Positions 9,560-22,739 of a stretch of 64,000 bases of DNA are shown piece by piece. This DNA is from Oxalobacter formigenes. Lineage in GTDB: Bacteria; Pseudomonadota; Gammaproteobacteria; Burkholderiales; Burkholderiaceae_D. The notes below the pieces were generated by a model, which worked only from the letters and a program-made list of their open reading frames with translations, had not been told where the DNA came from and did not search any database. Positions within the stretch are counted from its first letter, which is position 1, and every line of letters starts with the position of its first letter. A program made the position numbers and the translations under genes. Where the stretch lies: contig NZ_CP018787.1 of the NCBI RefSeq assembly GCF_002127965.1, positions 930,001 through 994,000 of the forward strand, in the 5' to 3' direction.

Positions 9560-12172
9560 TCAGTTGGGCAGTTGCAGGCGGTTGATTTCTTTCGCCGGCA
9601 GTGTCGGGCTGATTACATAGCCCTGATACTCGTCGCATCCGATTTCTTTTAATCTGTTCGCCTGATCTGTCGTTTCGACACCGCCAGCAGAAACTTTGAG
9701 GTTCAGGTTTTTGGCCATGGCGATGATGGCACCCGCTACATCGGCATCGCTGCTTTGCGTTCCAAGAGCACGGATAAAGCTTGGGTCGATTTTGATTTTC
9801 TCGATGGGAACCCGTTTCAGATGGCTGATGCTGGAACAGCCGTTACCAAAGTTGTCCAGCGCGATTTTGACGCCCATATTCCGGAGTTCGTTCAATAGGT
9901 CGATAACCGTACGGATATTTTCGGTAATGCTGCCTTCGGTGATTTGCAGTTCCAGAAAATCAGGCGTCAGATCGTTTTCTTCGAGTGCGTTTTTAATTGT
10001 TCCCAGCAAATCTTTCTGCTTCAGCTGGATGGAAGACAGATTGACGGAAACAGTTTTGGAAAAGCCCTGATCCTTCCATTTTTTCGCCTGTTTGCAGGCA
10101 GTGTTGATGACCCATTCCCCGATTGGACCGATCAGGCCGGTATTTTCAGCTATGGAAAGAAAACGTGACGGCATCAGAATGCCGAATTGGGGATGATTCC
10201 AGCGCAAGAAGGCTTCCACGCCGGTCATATGCTGGTTGTGCATGTCGATGATCGGCTGGTATTCGAGAAAGAAATCGCCGTTTTTCAGAGCAGTTTTCAG
10301 GTCTTCTTCCAGTTGCGAACGTTCGATCAGATGCAGGTTCATCTCGGCGTTGAAAAACTGGTAGGCGTTTCTGCCGTTTTCTTTCGCGTGATACATTGCC
10401 GTGTCGGCATTTTTAAGCAAGGTATCGATTTCCTTGCCGTCTTCAGGAAAGAGGGCGATGCCGATCGAAGATGTGATCGACATTTCATAATTTTCGATCT
10501 GGTAGTTTTGCGACAGGGTATGCATGATATTGTTGGCGACCATAGCCGCATCGTCCGCTTCACCGATATCGGAGAGGAGGATAACGAATTCATCACCTCC
10601 CTGCCGGCTGACCGTGTCGTTTTTGCGGACGCACTGGGTCAGCCTTTGGGCAACCTGTTGCAAAAGACGGTCGCCGATGGCATGTCCGAGTGTATCGTTG
10701 ATGTGTTTGAATTTATCGAGATCGAGGAACATGACGGCGGCACGCCTGTGGTTACGTTCAGCTGCGATCAGCGTCTGACCGAGCCGGTCGAGCAAAAGAA
10801 TCCGGTTGGGCAGTCCGGTCAGAAAATCGTGCTCGATCATGTAGCGGGTATGGTCTTCGAGGAAATCATTCTGGCTGATGTCTAGCAGAACACCGATATA
10901 ACTGATGATTTTTTCATCCATATCCCGAACGATTTTGATCGTGAGGTATGTCGGTTCGATCCGCTGTTCACGGTTTTTCTCGAAAGTCGCCATTTCTTCG
11001 TGGTCGGTACAGATGATCACGTCACATAGCTGGCTGTAGCAGGATGAGTCGGAAATGCCAGGTTGCAGATACCACTGGTGGTTTCCCATGATCTGTTCCT
11101 GCGAAAGTCCTGTCATCCGGGTAAACTGGTAATTGACAACGGTGATACGGCCGGTCTGGTCGGCGATGAATATGCCATCACGATTGTTTTCGAAAAGACT
11201 GCTGGCAATGGCCAGTGCTTTTTCAGTAGTTTTATGTGACGTGATGTCCAGTGCAATGCCTTCGAGCAGGATCGCACCTGTCTGGTTTTCCTCGATCAGA
11301 AAACATTTCCAGTTGACCCATGCAAAATCACCGTTCGGCTTGTTGATTCTTATTTCGATGTCAAATCCGATTTTGCTGTTAATGGCGGAGCGGAGCGCAC
11401 CACGGATTTTTTCGACACTGTCGGAATGGATCGTATCCATAAACTGGGTAAAACCGATGTCGGCAAAAGAAACGAATCCGAAAATATCGCCACCCTTGTC
11501 GGAAAAGTGGAAATGCATTTCTTCCATAGCCTGTTTTTTCGAAAGCGACGCTTTCCACAGACCGATTTCGGAACGTTCTACAGCCATACGATACAGCTGG
11601 CTGTCTTCCTGCAATTGCTGTGCCCTGGCTTCTTCTCTGCCCAGTTTTTTCTTTTCATCAGTAATATCTTCCAGAGACAGAAGAAGATTCTGGTTTTTGT
11701 CGTCGGAAAAACTGCGCATTCGAAAGATTCTTTCGGTTTTTGCGGTTTGTCCTTCCCAGATGGAATGGTTTCTGCTGCTTTTCAGTTTTTTGGTGACAAT
11801 CAGAAAGGAATCCCGGTCGGCTTTCTTCAGATAATCGGCAAAGAAGGTTTGTTCCAGTCTGACAGGGGTGTGGCCGAGCAAGCGTGCAGCGGCATAGTTG
11901 GCCTTGAGGATTTTTCCGGATTTGTCGAGAACGAGCATGGCTGCCGGTACTTTCTCGAACATGCGACGGTAGTCCGTCCGGTTGTTTTCTGAAAAAAGCG
12001 GGTCGGTTTCACCCGTAGTGGCAAAAAGATTATTGCTCGGATCCGGATCGGTTTGAAACAAATCATCCGGTGTCGCATCACCCTGAATTTTCCCGGATGA
12101 GGATTCATCTTCCTTTTGCCGGAATTCACGGGAATTCTTCATCCGTTTTTCTGAATTGCCGTCGTTTTGCAT
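9560..12172 (-). CDS. PAS-PAS-PAS-GGDEF-EAL protein with degenerate EAL domain
   Basis: 870-aa cyclic-di-GMP signalling protein without membrane segments. Three PAS-like domains lie at about residues 65-175, 190-315 and 320-435. The GGDEF domain (about 445-605) is intact: FLDLDKFKHIND supplies the metal Asp, GGDEF is at 525-529, and an RxxD inhibitory site (RKND, 516-519) sits five residues upstream. The EAL domain (about 620-865) is damaged: EAL reads EAF (653-655), the metal Glu of the EIT motif is Gln743, DDFG reads DNFG (Asn774), and the Glu of EGVET is Gly830. I infer a diguanylate cyclase with product inhibition and a non-catalytic EAL. An alternative start is the ATG at 12142. Confidence 0.93.
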   Translation of the reverse strand: MQNDGNSEKRMKNSREFRQKEDESSSGKIQGDATPDDLFQTDPDPSNNLFATTGETDPLFSENNRTDYRRMFEKVPAAMLVLDKSGKILKANYAAARLLGHTPVRLEQTFFADYLKKADRDSFLIVTKKLKSSRNHSIWEGQTAKTERIFRMRSFSDDKNQNLLLSLEDITDEKKKLGREEARAQQLQEDSQLYRMAVERSEIGLWKASLSKKQAMEEMHFHFSDKGGDIFGFVSFADIGFTQFMDTIHSDSVEKIRGALRSAINSKIGFDIEIRINKPNGDFAWVNWKCFLIEENQTGAILLEGIALDITSHKTTEKALAIASSLFENNRDGIFIADQTGRITVVNYQFTRMTGLSQEQIMGNHQWYLQPGISDSSCYSQLCDVIICTDHEEMATFEKNREQRIEPTYLTIKIVRDMDEKIISYIGVLLDISQNDFLEDHTRYMIEHDFLTGLPNRILLLDRLGQTLIAAERNHRRAAVMFLDLDKFKHINDTLGHAIGDRLLQQVAQRLTQCVRKNDTVSRQGGDEFVILLSDIGEADDAAMVANNIMHTLSQNYQIENYEMSITSSIGIALFPEDGKEIDTLLKNADTAMYHAKENGRNAYQFFNAEMNLHLIERSQLEEDLKTALKNGDFFLEYQPIIDMHNQHMTGVEAFLRWNHPQFGILMPSRFLSIAENTGLIGPIGEWVINTACKQAKKWKDQGFSKTVSVNLSSIQLKQKDLLGTIKNALEENDLTPDFLELQITEGSITENIRTVIDLLNELRNMGVKIALDNFGNGCSSISHLKRVPIEKIKIDPSFIRALGTQSSDADVAGAIIAMAKNLNLKVSAGGVETTDQANRLKEIGCDEYQGYVISPTLPAKEINRLQLPN

Positions 12173-12249
12173 ATATCAGGGTGTGAAAAAGACCGTCAAA
12201 AAGGCACGGGCGAATATAACCCATGCGGCGTTTGTGCGAACGAACCATG

Positions 12250-12296
12250 GAATTACCCGTGAAACCGGACGGGGTGTCCTGTCGCACGGGTAATTC
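12250..12296. repeat. Compound inverted repeat downstream of parC
   Basis: A perfect 12-bp inverted repeat (12250-12261 with 12285-12296) encloses 23 nt that contain a smaller GGAC/GTCC hairpin. It lies 50 bp past the parC stop and 78 bp upstream of the GGDEF-EAL start. There is no T-run, so it is not a standard intrinsic terminator. It may act as an mRNA-end stabiliser or a protein site. Confidence 0.6.
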
Positions 12297-12346
12297 TCCG
12301 GGGTATTGAATCACAACTCGCGAAAAGCTGAACAAATAAATGCAGA

Positions 12347-14665
12347 TTATTTGATGTTTTCGAGACTGGCGGGGGTGAAACGGGTCTCGACGGGCTTGCC
12401 TTTGCGGGCACGCTTGCCTGTGTACGTTTCAATCTGGTTTCCACTGATGCGGACTTCATAGCGGTTGTCGTTTTTGGCCATGCAAATAACAAGGCAGCCA
12501 TTATCATCGACTGGCAGCGTTGCCCTGATTTTTTCGCCTTTATCGAGTCCCATCAGGATAACGCCATGTCCGCCGGAAGAAAGCACTCGCAATTCGGTGG
12601 CGTCGAAAAGAAGGAAGCGGCCCTTTTCGGAAAGAACGCCGATCGATTTGCTTGCTTCAGGAATGACAAGCGGTGGCAAAAGGGTTTCCCCATCTTCAAG
12701 GGAAATAAACGATTTGCCATTGCGAACCCGGCTCATCATGTCGGATGTTTTCGCTGCAAAACCGTAGCCTGAATCCATTGAAAGCAAAACGGATTTGTCT
12801 GGTGAGCTGACAAGATACTGAACGATGGTCTCATCGATACCGATTTCGGCAAACGTCGTGATCGGCATGCCATCGCCCCGTCCGCCGGGCAACTGGTGAA
12901 CGGGAATGGTGTAGATCCTTCCCGTTGACGAAAATGCCAGCAGGAAGTCCGTGCTCCTGCATTCGAAACTGGAGAAAAGGTTGTCGCCGGATTTGAACGT
13001 GATGGCAGAGAGATTGAGTCCGTGTCCGGTGCGTTGGCGAACCCAGCCATTTTGCGAAATGATGACGGTAACGGGTTCATCGACGATTTTCTGTTCGGCA
13101 GTAGCCCTTTCGGCTTCTTCGATCAGGGTACGGCGTGCGTCACCGTATTTTTTGCGGTCGGCCTCGATTTCACGGATGATCAGCCGTTTCATGGAAGACG
13201 GGTTGTCAAGCAGGTCGTGAAGGCCTTTCTTTTCCTTGCGCAGCTCGGCCAGTTCCTGTTCGATCCTGATTTTTTCCAGACGGGCCAACTGGCGCAAGCG
13301 GATTTCAAGGATGTCGTCAGCCTGTCTTTCAGATAGCTGGAATGCGTCGATCAGGGCGGCTTTCGGCTCGTCCGATTCACGAATGATGTGGATGACGGCG
13401 TCGATATTCAGCAATACGGTTTCACGACCTTCCAGAATGTGGATGCGGTCATCTACCCGTTTAAGCCGCCAGTTCGTGCGGCGGGTGACAGTGGCAAAAC
13501 GGAAGTCGATCCATTCGGAAATGATATCGGTCAGGCCTTTTTGCCGGGGGCGTCCGTCGATGCCGATCATGACAAGATTGACGGGTGCATTGCACTCCAG
13601 AGAGGTATGCGCCAGAAGCATTTGCATGAATTCGTCCGGATTTTGCCGTTTCGATTTGGGTTCCAGAACAATGCGAACCGGTGCATCGCGACTGGCTTCA
13701 TCCCGGATGGTGTCCAGAATACCCAGAAATTGCTGGCGCAGGGCGACCTGTTCTGCCGACAGGGCTTTTTTACCGGCGCGGACTTTCGGATTGGTGATTT
13801 CCTCGATTTCCTCGAGTACTTTCTGGGCGGAGGTGCCGGGTGGCAGTTCGGAAACAACGGCTTGCCATTGTCCTCGTGCCAGTTCCTCGATCTTCCAGCG
13901 GGCACGTACCTTGACACTACCCCGGCCGTTTTCGTAGATTTCCGAAATGGTATTGGGTGCGGTGATAATCTGTCCGCCTCCCGGAAAGTCGGGGCCCGGG
14001 ATGATTTCCATCAGTTCGGCGTGGCTGATGGATGGATTGCGGATCATGGCGACCGCAGCAGTTGCCACTTCATTCAGGTTATGCGAAGGGATTTCGGTAG
14101 CCATGCCGACAGCGATACCGGATGCGCCGTTTAATAATGTGACCGGCAATCTGGCAGGCAGGAGTTTCGGTTCCTGTGTAGAACCATCATAATTGTCCTG
14201 AAATTCAACGGTTCCCTGATCGATTTCTTCCAGCAGCAGTTCGGCAATGGGTGTCAAACGCGCTTCGGTATAACGCATTGCAGCAGCGCCGTCACCATCG
14301 CGCGAACCGAAATTGCCGTGACCGTCGATCAAGGGGTAACGCATCGAAAAATCCTGTGCCATCCTGACGAGTGCATCGTAAACGGACTGGTCGCCATGCG
14401 GATGCAATTTGCCGAGGACATCGCCGACGACAGCTGCCGATTTTCGCGGTTTGGCCTCAGAATCCAGTCGCAGTTCGTTCATGGCGTACAGGATGCGGCG
14501 TTGTACCGGTTTTTGTCCGTCGCAGACATCAGGAAGTGCACGCCCTTTGACGACGGAGATCGCATAATCCAGATAGGCGCGCTCGGCAAAACTGGCGAGC
14601 ATCAGACTTTCCTTGTGTTCGTCATCCGGCGGCAACTGATCGAAAAGCGTGGGTTGTTCAGTCAT
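12347..14665 (-). CDS. parC: DNA topoisomerase IV subunit A
   Basis: 772-aa ParC, the DNA-cleaving subunit of topoisomerase IV, which decatenates daughter chromosomes. The catalytic Tyr is at about residue 132 ([11 protein letters not shown]). The quinolone-determining segment reads [16 protein letters not shown] (85-100), with Gln where E. coli ParC has Ser80 and Asp where it has Glu84; I believe this is ordinary for betaproteobacteria. The C-terminal region carries the ParC beta-propeller repeats. parE lies 24 bp upstream on the same strand, so the two form an operon. Confidence 0.96.
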   Translation of the reverse strand: MTEQPTLFDQLPPDDEHKESLMLASFAERAYLDYAISVVKGRALPDVCDGQKPVQRRILYAMNELRLDSEAKPRKSAAVVGDVLGKLHPHGDQSVYDALVRMAQDFSMRYPLIDGHGNFGSRDGDGAAAMRYTEARLTPIAELLLEEIDQGTVEFQDNYDGSTQEPKLLPARLPVTLLNGASGIAVGMATEIPSHNLNEVATAAVAMIRNPSISHAELMEIIPGPDFPGGGQIITAPNTISEIYENGRGSVKVRARWKIEELARGQWQAVVSELPPGTSAQKVLEEIEEITNPKVRAGKKALSAEQVALRQQFLGILDTIRDEASRDAPVRIVLEPKSKRQNPDEFMQMLLAHTSLECNAPVNLVMIGIDGRPRQKGLTDIISEWIDFRFATVTRRTNWRLKRVDDRIHILEGRETVLLNIDAVIHIIRESDEPKAALIDAFQLSERQADDILEIRLRQLARLEKIRIEQELAELRKEKKGLHDLLDNPSSMKRLIIREIEADRKKYGDARRTLIEEAERATAEQKIVDEPVTVIISQNGWVRQRTGHGLNLSAITFKSGDNLFSSFECRSTDFLLAFSSTGRIYTIPVHQLPGGRGDGMPITTFAEIGIDETIVQYLVSSPDKSVLLSMDSGYGFAAKTSDMMSRVRNGKSFISLEDGETLLPPLVIPEASKSIGVLSEKGRFLLFDATELRVLSSGGHGVILMGLDKGEKIRATLPVDDNGCLVICMAKNDNRYEVRISGNQIETYTGKRARKGKPVETRFTPASLENIK

Positions 14666-14689
14666 GGTGTGTCATTCAATTATGGTCTT

Positions 14690-16741
<2,052 letters not shown>

Positions 16742-16974
16742 TTACCGTTTTCGATGCGTTACGCAAAAGATCAGCCCTGTCTTTTTGAGAAGGATTAAAA
16801 AAAGCAGGCATTATGAATACGATGTTCGGGCGGTTTGTGGCAAAAAAGCGAGTATAAGGCAATTTTCCTGTATTCATGCCGTCTCGCACCGTCATGATTA
16901 TGCTGTCTTCGATCTGGCTGTTTCTTTTTGAAAAGCTTACTCATTGATATTATTGGAATTCCTGTCGCCTTGCA

Positions 16975-17003
16975 TTGCAGGACACGCATATATTGTATAT
17001 AAT
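16975..17003 (+). promoter_or_regulatory. Sigma-70 promoter of the rimP operon
   Basis: TTGCAG at 16975-16980 and a consensus TATAAT at 16998-17003 are separated by exactly 17 bp. Transcription would start near 17010, giving a leader of about 160 nt before rimP that contains the hairpin at 17064-17087. Confidence 0.75.
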
Positions 17004-17063
17004 GAGCAACTTATTACGGTTTCGTCCATTTTCTGGATGGTGCTGGTGCTTTGAATTTTGATC

Positions 17064-17087
17064 ATGGGCTTTAGCCCATTTTTTTTT
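17064..17087 (+). terminator. Terminator hairpin in the rimP leader (probable attenuator)
   Basis: A 6-bp stem ATGGGC/GCCCAT with a TTTA loop is followed by eight or more T residues. It lies between the rimP promoter and the rimP start, so it would stop transcription before the operon. Two copies of TGGTGC just upstream (17038-17049) can pair with GCACCA at 17104-17109, beyond the hairpin. A premature terminator ahead of rimP-nusA is a known arrangement in enterobacteria (the rimP leader). Confidence 0.7.
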
Positions 17088-17171
17088 CATTATTCGATCC
17101 GATGCACCACTAACAACATGATTTTCCTTCTTTTTGAGGGAAATTCGAATGAATAGAAACGGGAGCGGATT

Positions 17172-17660
17172 TTGTTGCAGGAACTGATTGAAAAAACGGT
17201 AAGCGGCTGCGGGTATGACCTGGTCGATGTGGAAAGGGCGCAGGGAAACCTGTTGCGTGTCTATATCGATTTCAAGCCTGAAGATGCCGGACGCGGCAAT
17301 ATTTCGCTTGAGGATTGCGAAAAGGTCAGCCGTCAGTTGTCGCATGTCCTGATGGTTGAGGATGTCGATTATGACAGGCTGGAAGTCTCTTCGCCGGGTC
17401 TTGACCGTCCTTTGAAGAAATTTGCCGATTTTGTTCGTTTTGTTGGAATGGAGGCGCACGTCAAACTGCGCAAACCGGTTACGGGAATGTCGAATCGCAA
17501 GACTTTCCAGGGAATTCTGCTGGCTCCCGAAGGGGATGAACTGGCTCTGGAGTTCGAAGGAAAGGATGAGAATAACAATTCCGTTTTGCATTTTACAATC
17601 GCTGATATAGACAAGGCACATTTGGTGCCGCAGGTGAATTTTAGGAGCCGTAAAGCATGA
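17172..17660 (+). CDS. rimP: Ribosome maturation factor RimP
   Basis: 162-aa protein needed for 30S subunit maturation. It has the N-terminal alpha/beta domain with [22 protein letters not shown], the conserved segment [14 protein letters not shown], and [11 protein letters not shown] near residue 77, followed by an SH3-like C-terminal domain. The start appears to be a TTG at 17172 (or 17175), placed 6 nt after GGGAG; no ATG is available nearby. The stop overlaps the nusA start (ATGA at 17657-17660), indicating translational coupling. Confidence 0.95.
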   Translation: MLQELIEKTVSGCGYDLVDVERAQGNLLRVYIDFKPEDAGRGNISLEDCEKVSRQLSHVLMVEDVDYDRLEVSSPGLDRPLKKFADFVRFVGMEAHVKLRKPVTGMSNRKTFQGILLAPEGDELALEFEGKDENNNSVLHFTIADIDKAHLVPQVNFRSRKA

Positions 17661-19216
17661 GTCTCGAAATTCTGCAATTGGTTGATGCGCTGGCACGCGA
17701 AAAAAACGTAGACAAGGAAATTGTCCTGGGTGCGCTTGAACATGCTTTGGCCCTTGCTACGAAAAAACGTTATCCCGGTGACGCGGACATACGCGTTTCC
17801 ATCGACCGTACCACGGGCGAGGTCGAAACCTTCCGCCGCTGGCACGTTGTGCCGGATGAGGCCGGTTTGCAGCAGCCGGATCAGGAAATGCTGTATTTTG
17901 AAGCCAAGGAACAGTTTCCGGACATCGAGGTGGACGATTACATCGAAGACCATATCGAATCGATCGATCTGGGCCGTCGCTTCGCACAGGATACGAAACA
18001 GATCGTTTTGCAACGCATTCGCGATGCCGAACGTGAACAGGTTTTACAGGACTTCCTGGATCGTGGCGATTCGCTGGTGACCGGTACGGTCAAGCGGATG
18101 GAACGCGGCGACGCCATTGTCGAATCCGGCAAGGTTGAAGCACGCCTGCCTCGTGAACAGATGATTCCAAAGGAAAATCTGCGTGTTGGCGATCGTGTTC
18201 GTGCCTATATCCTGCGCGTGGAACGGGGTGCCCGTGGCCCACAGGTTATCCTGTCTCGTACGGCGCCTGAATTTATCGTCAAGCTGTTTGAACTGGAAGT
18301 GCCTGAAATCGAACAGGGTCTTCTGGAAATCAAATCAGCTGCACGTGACCCTGGCGTTCGTGCGAAAATAGCGGTATTCACCAGCGACAAGCGAATTGAT
18401 CCGATCGGTACCTGTGTCGGCATGCGCGGTTCCCGCGTTCAGGCCGTTACCGGTGAACTGGGCGGTGAACGCGTCGATATCGTCTTGTGGTCGGAAGATC
18501 CTGCGCAGTTCGTTATCGGAGCTCTGGCTCCTGCCAACGTCACATCTATTGTGGTCGACGAAGACAAACATGCGATGGATGTGATCGTCGATGAGGAAAA
18601 TCTGGCGATTGCCATTGGCCGCAGTGGCCAGAACGTTCGTCTGGCAACCGAGCTGACAGGCTGGAAGATCAATATCATGACGGCTGAAGAATCGGCTGAC
18701 AAATCCGCTCTGGAAAAAGCCGAACTGCAGAAACTGTTCATGGAAAGACTCGACGTCGATCAGGAAGTGGCCGATATCCTCATTGAGGAAGGGTTCACGG
18801 CACTGGAAGAAATCGCTTATGTGCCGATTGGCGAAATGCTGGAAATCGAGGCATTCGATGAAGATACGGTCAATGAAATCCGCCAGCGTGCCCGTGATGC
18901 CCTGATCACTGAAGCGATCGCTTCCGAAGAAGGTATGGCCGGTATGGAAGAGGAACTGGTCAATCTGGAAGGAATGGATCGGCAGGTTGCAGGAAAGCTT
19001 GGACTGGCTGGCGTGAAAACCCTGCAGCGTTTTGCCGAGCTGGCTTATGACGAATTCGGTGCCATTCTGGCCCTGCCTGTCGAACGGGCCCGCCAGTTGC
19101 TGGAAAACGAATTTGCCGATGTTACGGACGATGAAATGAAACTGATCGATGCGAAGTACGACGACGAAGCGAAAGAGTTGCAGGCCAACGCCTGGAAACT
19201 GGTTGAGTCGAAGTAA
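17657..19216 (+). CDS. nusA: Transcription termination/antitermination protein NusA
   Basis: 519-aa RNA-polymerase-binding factor that modulates pausing, termination and antitermination. Order of domains: N-terminal RNAP-binding domain (about 1-125), S1 domain (about 135-200; [16 protein letters not shown]), two KH domains ([14 protein letters not shown] and [18 protein letters not shown]), and two acidic C-terminal repeats (about 365-500) as in proteobacterial NusA. It overlaps rimP by 4 bp and precedes infB by 56 bp. Confidence 0.97.
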   Translation: MSLEILQLVDALAREKNVDKEIVLGALEHALALATKKRYPGDADIRVSIDRTTGEVETFRRWHVVPDEAGLQQPDQEMLYFEAKEQFPDIEVDDYIEDHIESIDLGRRFAQDTKQIVLQRIRDAEREQVLQDFLDRGDSLVTGTVKRMERGDAIVESGKVEARLPREQMIPKENLRVGDRVRAYILRVERGARGPQVILSRTAPEFIVKLFELEVPEIEQGLLEIKSAARDPGVRAKIAVFTSDKRIDPIGTCVGMRGSRVQAVTGELGGERVDIVLWSEDPAQFVIGALAPANVTSIVVDEDKHAMDVIVDEENLAIAIGRSGQNVRLATELTGWKINIMTAEESADKSALEKAELQKLFMERLDVDQEVADILIEEGFTALEEIAYVPIGEMLEIEAFDEDTVNEIRQRARDALITEAIASEEGMAGMEEELVNLEGMDRQVAGKLGLAGVKTLQRFAELAYDEFGAILALPVERARQLLENEFADVTDDEMKLIDAKYDDEAKELQANAWKLVESK

Positions 19217-19272
19217 GCTCAACGCTTGTCCTGATTCGTATTTGCCGCATCAATTAGAAGAAAGAGGAATGA

Positions 19273-22215
19273 ATGGCGACTAACAATGTAGCCCAATTTG
19301 CAGCCGAACTGAATATGCCTTCTGACGTACTGTTGAAACAGTTGCGTGACGCCGGAGTGGACAAAAACTCGGCCGATGATATCCTTTCGAAGGAAGACAA
19401 GGACAAGTTATTGAGTTTTCTGCGCGGGTCGCATGGTTCGCCATCGGGTGAAAAAAGAAAAATTTCTCTGACCCGAAAGGAAACCACCGAAATCAAGCAG
19501 GCTGACGCTACGGGCAAATCCAGAACGATTCAGGTCGAGGTTCGCAAGAAACGGACGTTTGACAAACGGGAAGAACAGGCTGCCCATATGGCGGCTGCCG
19601 AAAGACGGGTTGTTCCTCCCGTTATCGATGAAGCTGAAAAACAGCGTCGTGCCGAAGAGGCACGCCGTCAGGCTGAACTGATCGCCCGTCAGGAAGCCGA
19701 ATTGCGTGAAAAACAGGCTTTACTGGCTCAAATGGAAGCCGAGAAGCAGGAACGGATCAAGGCCGAAGAACAGGCCCGGATCGAAGCCGAAGAGTTGAAA
19801 AAGAAAGAAACCGAGCAGCGTGAGGCGGCTGAAAAAATGCGCCAGGATACTGAACGGCAGAAAATGGCTAAACAACAGTTGGCTGCAGAAGAAAAAGAAG
19901 CGGCCGAAGCTTTGAAGAAGGCAGAAATGGCTAGGATGGCTGAAGAAGCGGCACAGGCTGAAAAAGCGAGAACAGAAGCGGAAGCTGAACGCGTTCGCCG
20001 GGCTGAGGAAGCGGAACGTGCCCGCAAGGCAGTGGAAGACGAGGTCGCCCAGATCAAGGCGATGATGAGTACTTCTGCTTCCCGTAAAGTGGTGAAACAA
20101 CCGGAAAAACCGGCTGCCGCACCCGCAGGAAGCTCTCCGGCGTCCCAGAAAAATGCCGGAACGATTTCCAAACCGGCACAAGCCAGACCGGCACAGGACA
20201 AACCGGCCGAGAAAAAGGCTGCGCCTGCTGCCGACAAGAAAACGGAAAAGAAAACGTCTGCCGACAAGAAAGCGACCAAAACAGCTTCTACATGGCAGGA
20301 AGAAGGTGCGAAAAAACGGGGTGCAGGCCTTAAAAGCCGTGGTAACGATATGTCCGGACGCGATGGTGGCTGGCGTAGTAGTTCGGGTGGCCCGAAAGGA
20401 CGTCGCCACGCGCAGGTTGCCGAACGGGAAAGCAATTTCCATCAGCCGACAGAAGCGATTGTTCATGACGTTTACGTTCCTGAAACCATTACCGTCGCCG
20501 AACTGGCGCACAAGATGGCTGTCAAGGCTTCCGAAGTGATCAAGCAGTTGATGAAACTGGGCCAGATGGTCACGATCAATCAGGTGCTGGATCAGGAAAC
20601 GGCCATGATTCTGGTCGAGGAAATGGGACACAAGGCTTTCGCTGCCAAGATTCAGGACGTTGAAGCGGAACTGGCCGAGATGGGTGACAATGAAAACGCT
20701 GAATTGTTGCCGCGCGCTCCGGTCGTTACCGTTATGGGTCACGTCGACCACGGCAAGACGTCTCTTCTTGACTATATTCGCCGTACCAAGGTCGCTACCG
20801 GCGAAGCGGGTGGCATTACCCAGCATATCGGTGCGTATCACGTCAAAACCGGTCGCGGTATTGTGACTTTCCTCGATACTCCGGGCCATGAAGCTTTTAC
20901 TGCTATGCGTGCCCGTGGTGCGAAAGCGACCGATATCGTTATTCTGGTTGTCGCTGCTGACGATGGCGTCATGCCGCAAACGAAGGAAGCGATTGCGCAT
21001 GCGAAAGCGGCTGGCGTTCCTATCGTTGTGGCAATCAACAAGATTGATAAACAGGGAGCCAACGTCAATCGCGTTACGCAGGAACTCGTTGCAGAAGACG
21101 TCATTCCTGAAGAATACGGTGGCGACATTCCGTTTGTTCCTGTTTCGGCAAAATCCGGACAGGGTATCGATTCCCTGCTGGAAAACGTCTTGTTGCAGGC
21201 TGAAATTCTGGAATTGACCGCACCGGTCGAAGCAATGGCAAAAGGTCTTGTCATTGAAGCCCGTCTGGACAAGGGACGTGGCCCGGTTGCAACCGTGCTG
21301 GTTCAATCCGGTACCCTGCATCGTGGTGACGTGGTTCTGGTCGGACAGGAATATGGCCGTATCCGTGCCATGCTGAGTGAAACCGGCAAGGCCATTTCCG
21401 AAGCGGGCCCGAGTATTCCTGTGGAAATTCAGGGACTGACCGGTGTTCCTTCTGCCGGTGAAGAAATCGTTGTTTTAAACGATGAACGCAAGGCGCGTGA
21501 AATCGGCCTGTTCCGTCAGGGCAAGTTCCGTGACGTGAAACTGGCAAAACAACAGGCAGCCAAACTGGAAAACATGTTCGAGAATATCGGGGAAGGCGAA
21601 GTCAAGTCATTGCCTCTGATTATCAAGACCGATGTTCAGGGCTCGCAGGAAGCGCTTGCTTCTTCCCTGTTGAAATTGTCCAACGATGAGGTCCGTGTCC
21701 AGATCGTTCATGCTGCCGTCGGTGGCATTACCGAAACGGACGTCAATCTGGCGCTGGCTTCGCAGGCGGTCATTATCGGGTTTAACACCCGTGCCGATGC
21801 ACAGGCCCGCCATCAGGCGGAAGCCAATGGAGTCGACATTCGTTACTACAACATCATTTACGATGCGATCGATGAGGTGAAAGCGGCGATGTCGGGCATG
21901 CTGGCTCCGGAAAAACGCGAGCACGCTTTGGGTCTGGTCGAAATCAGGCAGGTCATCAATGTCAGCCGTGTCGGTGCCATTGCAGGCTGTTTCGTCACCG
22001 AAGGTCTGGTTCGCCGCGGTTCTCCAGTTCATCTGTTGCGTGACAATGTCGTTATCTGGTCCGGTGAAATCGATTCCCTGAAACGTTTCAAAGATGACGT
22101 CAAGGAAGTCAAGGCCAACTTTGAATGCGGCCTCACGCTGAAAAATTACAATGACATCAAGGTCGGTGACCAGCTTGAAGTGTATGAAATTCAGGAAATC
22201 GCAAGAACACTGTAA
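19273..22215 (+). CDS. infB: Translation initiation factor IF-2
   Basis: 980-aa GTPase that places fMet-tRNA on the 30S subunit. It has an IF2 N-terminal domain at 1-52, then an IF2-associated segment with VEVRKKRTF, a long Ala/Glu/Lys/Arg-rich coiled region (about 100-260), and a linker rich in Lys/Ala/Pro. A second IF2-N domain follows (about 400-455). The G domain carries [20 protein letters not shown] and NKID; domains II-IV complete it. The length is at the large end for the family because of the charged linker. Confidence 0.97.
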   Translation: MATNNVAQFAAELNMPSDVLLKQLRDAGVDKNSADDILSKEDKDKLLSFLRGSHGSPSGEKRKISLTRKETTEIKQADATGKSRTIQVEVRKKRTFDKREEQAAHMAAAERRVVPPVIDEAEKQRRAEEARRQAELIARQEAELREKQALLAQMEAEKQERIKAEEQARIEAEELKKKETEQREAAEKMRQDTERQKMAKQQLAAEEKEAAEALKKAEMARMAEEAAQAEKARTEAEAERVRRAEEAERARKAVEDEVAQIKAMMSTSASRKVVKQPEKPAAAPAGSSPASQKNAGTISKPAQARPAQDKPAEKKAAPAADKKTEKKTSADKKATKTASTWQEEGAKKRGAGLKSRGNDMSGRDGGWRSSSGGPKGRRHAQVAERESNFHQPTEAIVHDVYVPETITVAELAHKMAVKASEVIKQLMKLGQMVTINQVLDQETAMILVEEMGHKAFAAKIQDVEAELAEMGDNENAELLPRAPVVTVMGHVDHGKTSLLDYIRRTKVATGEAGGITQHIGAYHVKTGRGIVTFLDTPGHEAFTAMRARGAKATDIVILVVAADDGVMPQTKEAIAHAKAAGVPIVVAINKIDKQGANVNRVTQELVAEDVIPEEYGGDIPFVPVSAKSGQGIDSLLENVLLQAEILELTAPVEAMAKGLVIEARLDKGRGPVATVLVQSGTLHRGDVVLVGQEYGRIRAMLSETGKAISEAGPSIPVEIQGLTGVPSAGEEIVVLNDERKAREIGLFRQGKFRDVKLAKQQAAKLENMFENIGEGEVKSLPLIIKTDVQGSQEALASSLLKLSNDEVRVQIVHAAVGGITETDVNLALASQAVIIGFNTRADAQARHQAEANGVDIRYYNIIYDAIDEVKAAMSGMLAPEKREHALGLVEIRQVINVSRVGAIAGCFVTEGLVRRGSPVHLLRDNVVIWSGEIDSLKRFKDDVKEVKANFECGLTLKNYNDIKVGDQLEVYEIQEIARTL

Positions 22216-22285
22216 TTTTCTGCGACAGGTTTTACAATTTCGGATATGTTGATATTGGATATTTTCTTTTTTTAGGGAGTGGATC

Positions 22286-22675
22286 ATGGCAAGACACAGC
22301 AAATCGATTCCCGGCCGCAGCGTTCGTGTGGCTGACCAGATCCAGCGCGATCTGTCCGATATCATTTTTTCGGAACTGAAAGACCCGCATGTCGGGATGA
22401 TCACTATCACGGACGTGAAGGTGACGCCCGACTATGCCCATGCCAAGGTATTTTTCACCATGCTGGACGACAGTCCGGACAAGGTTAAGACGACTCTGGA
22501 CAGCCTGCACCGCGCTTCGGGATTTTTGAGAATGCAACTGGGCAAGCGCCTGCATATTCATACGTTGCCGCAACTGTCTTTCGTTTATGACAATTCCATC
22601 GCCCAGGGAATGGCTTTATCCCATTTGATCGATGTGGCCAATTCCGAGCGTGCTAAAGACGATGGTGAAGTCTGA
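22286..22675 (+). CDS. rbfA: 30S ribosome-binding factor RbfA
   Basis: 129-aa KH-type cold-adaptation and 16S rRNA maturation factor. Family motifs: [49 protein letters not shown], and the C-terminal [22 protein letters not shown]. It sits 70 bp after infB; GGGAG upstream of the ATG is a good ribosome binding site. A terminator hairpin follows before truB. Confidence 0.96.
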   Translation: MARHSKSIPGRSVRVADQIQRDLSDIIFSELKDPHVGMITITDVKVTPDYAHAKVFFTMLDDSPDKVKTTLDSLHRASGFLRMQLGKRLHIHTLPQLSFVYDNSIAQGMALSHLIDVANSERAKDDGEV

Positions 22676-22693
22676 TTTTCAATTTTCATTTCC

Positions 22694-22722
22694 GGCCTCG
22701 TGAAAACGGGGCCTTTTATTTT
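22694..22722 (+). terminator. Terminator between rbfA and truB
   Basis: An 8-bp GC-rich stem (22694-22701 with 22706-22713, one G-U pair) is capped by a GAAA tetraloop and followed by TTTTATTTTT. It should end or attenuate the rimP-rbfA message ahead of truB. Confidence 0.85.
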
Positions 22723-22739
22723 TCAGGTTCAAGGGATTT

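Noticed and set aside
12382-13000. ParC Gln at the position of E. coli Ser80 as a quinolone-resistance mutation
   Set aside because: The segment [13 protein letters not shown] is, as far as I recall, the normal betaproteobacterial sequence, so no acquired resistance is claimed. The residue itself lies further along, near 14390.
16950-17696. 248-codon minus-strand frame across the rimP leader and rimP
   Set aside because: It lies opposite a well-supported promoter, attenuator and rimP, and its translation resembles nothing known.
18335-19222. 295-codon frame antisense to nusA
   Set aside because: Shadow of nusA; Phe/Gln/Asp-rich translation with no family resemblance and no ribosome binding site.
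19720-21321. 533-codon open frame antisense to infB (and a 235-codon one at 19728-20435)
   Set aside because: Produced by the biased codons of the charged IF2 linker. The translation is rich in Arg/Phe/Ser, has no domain, and the sense gene is unmistakable.
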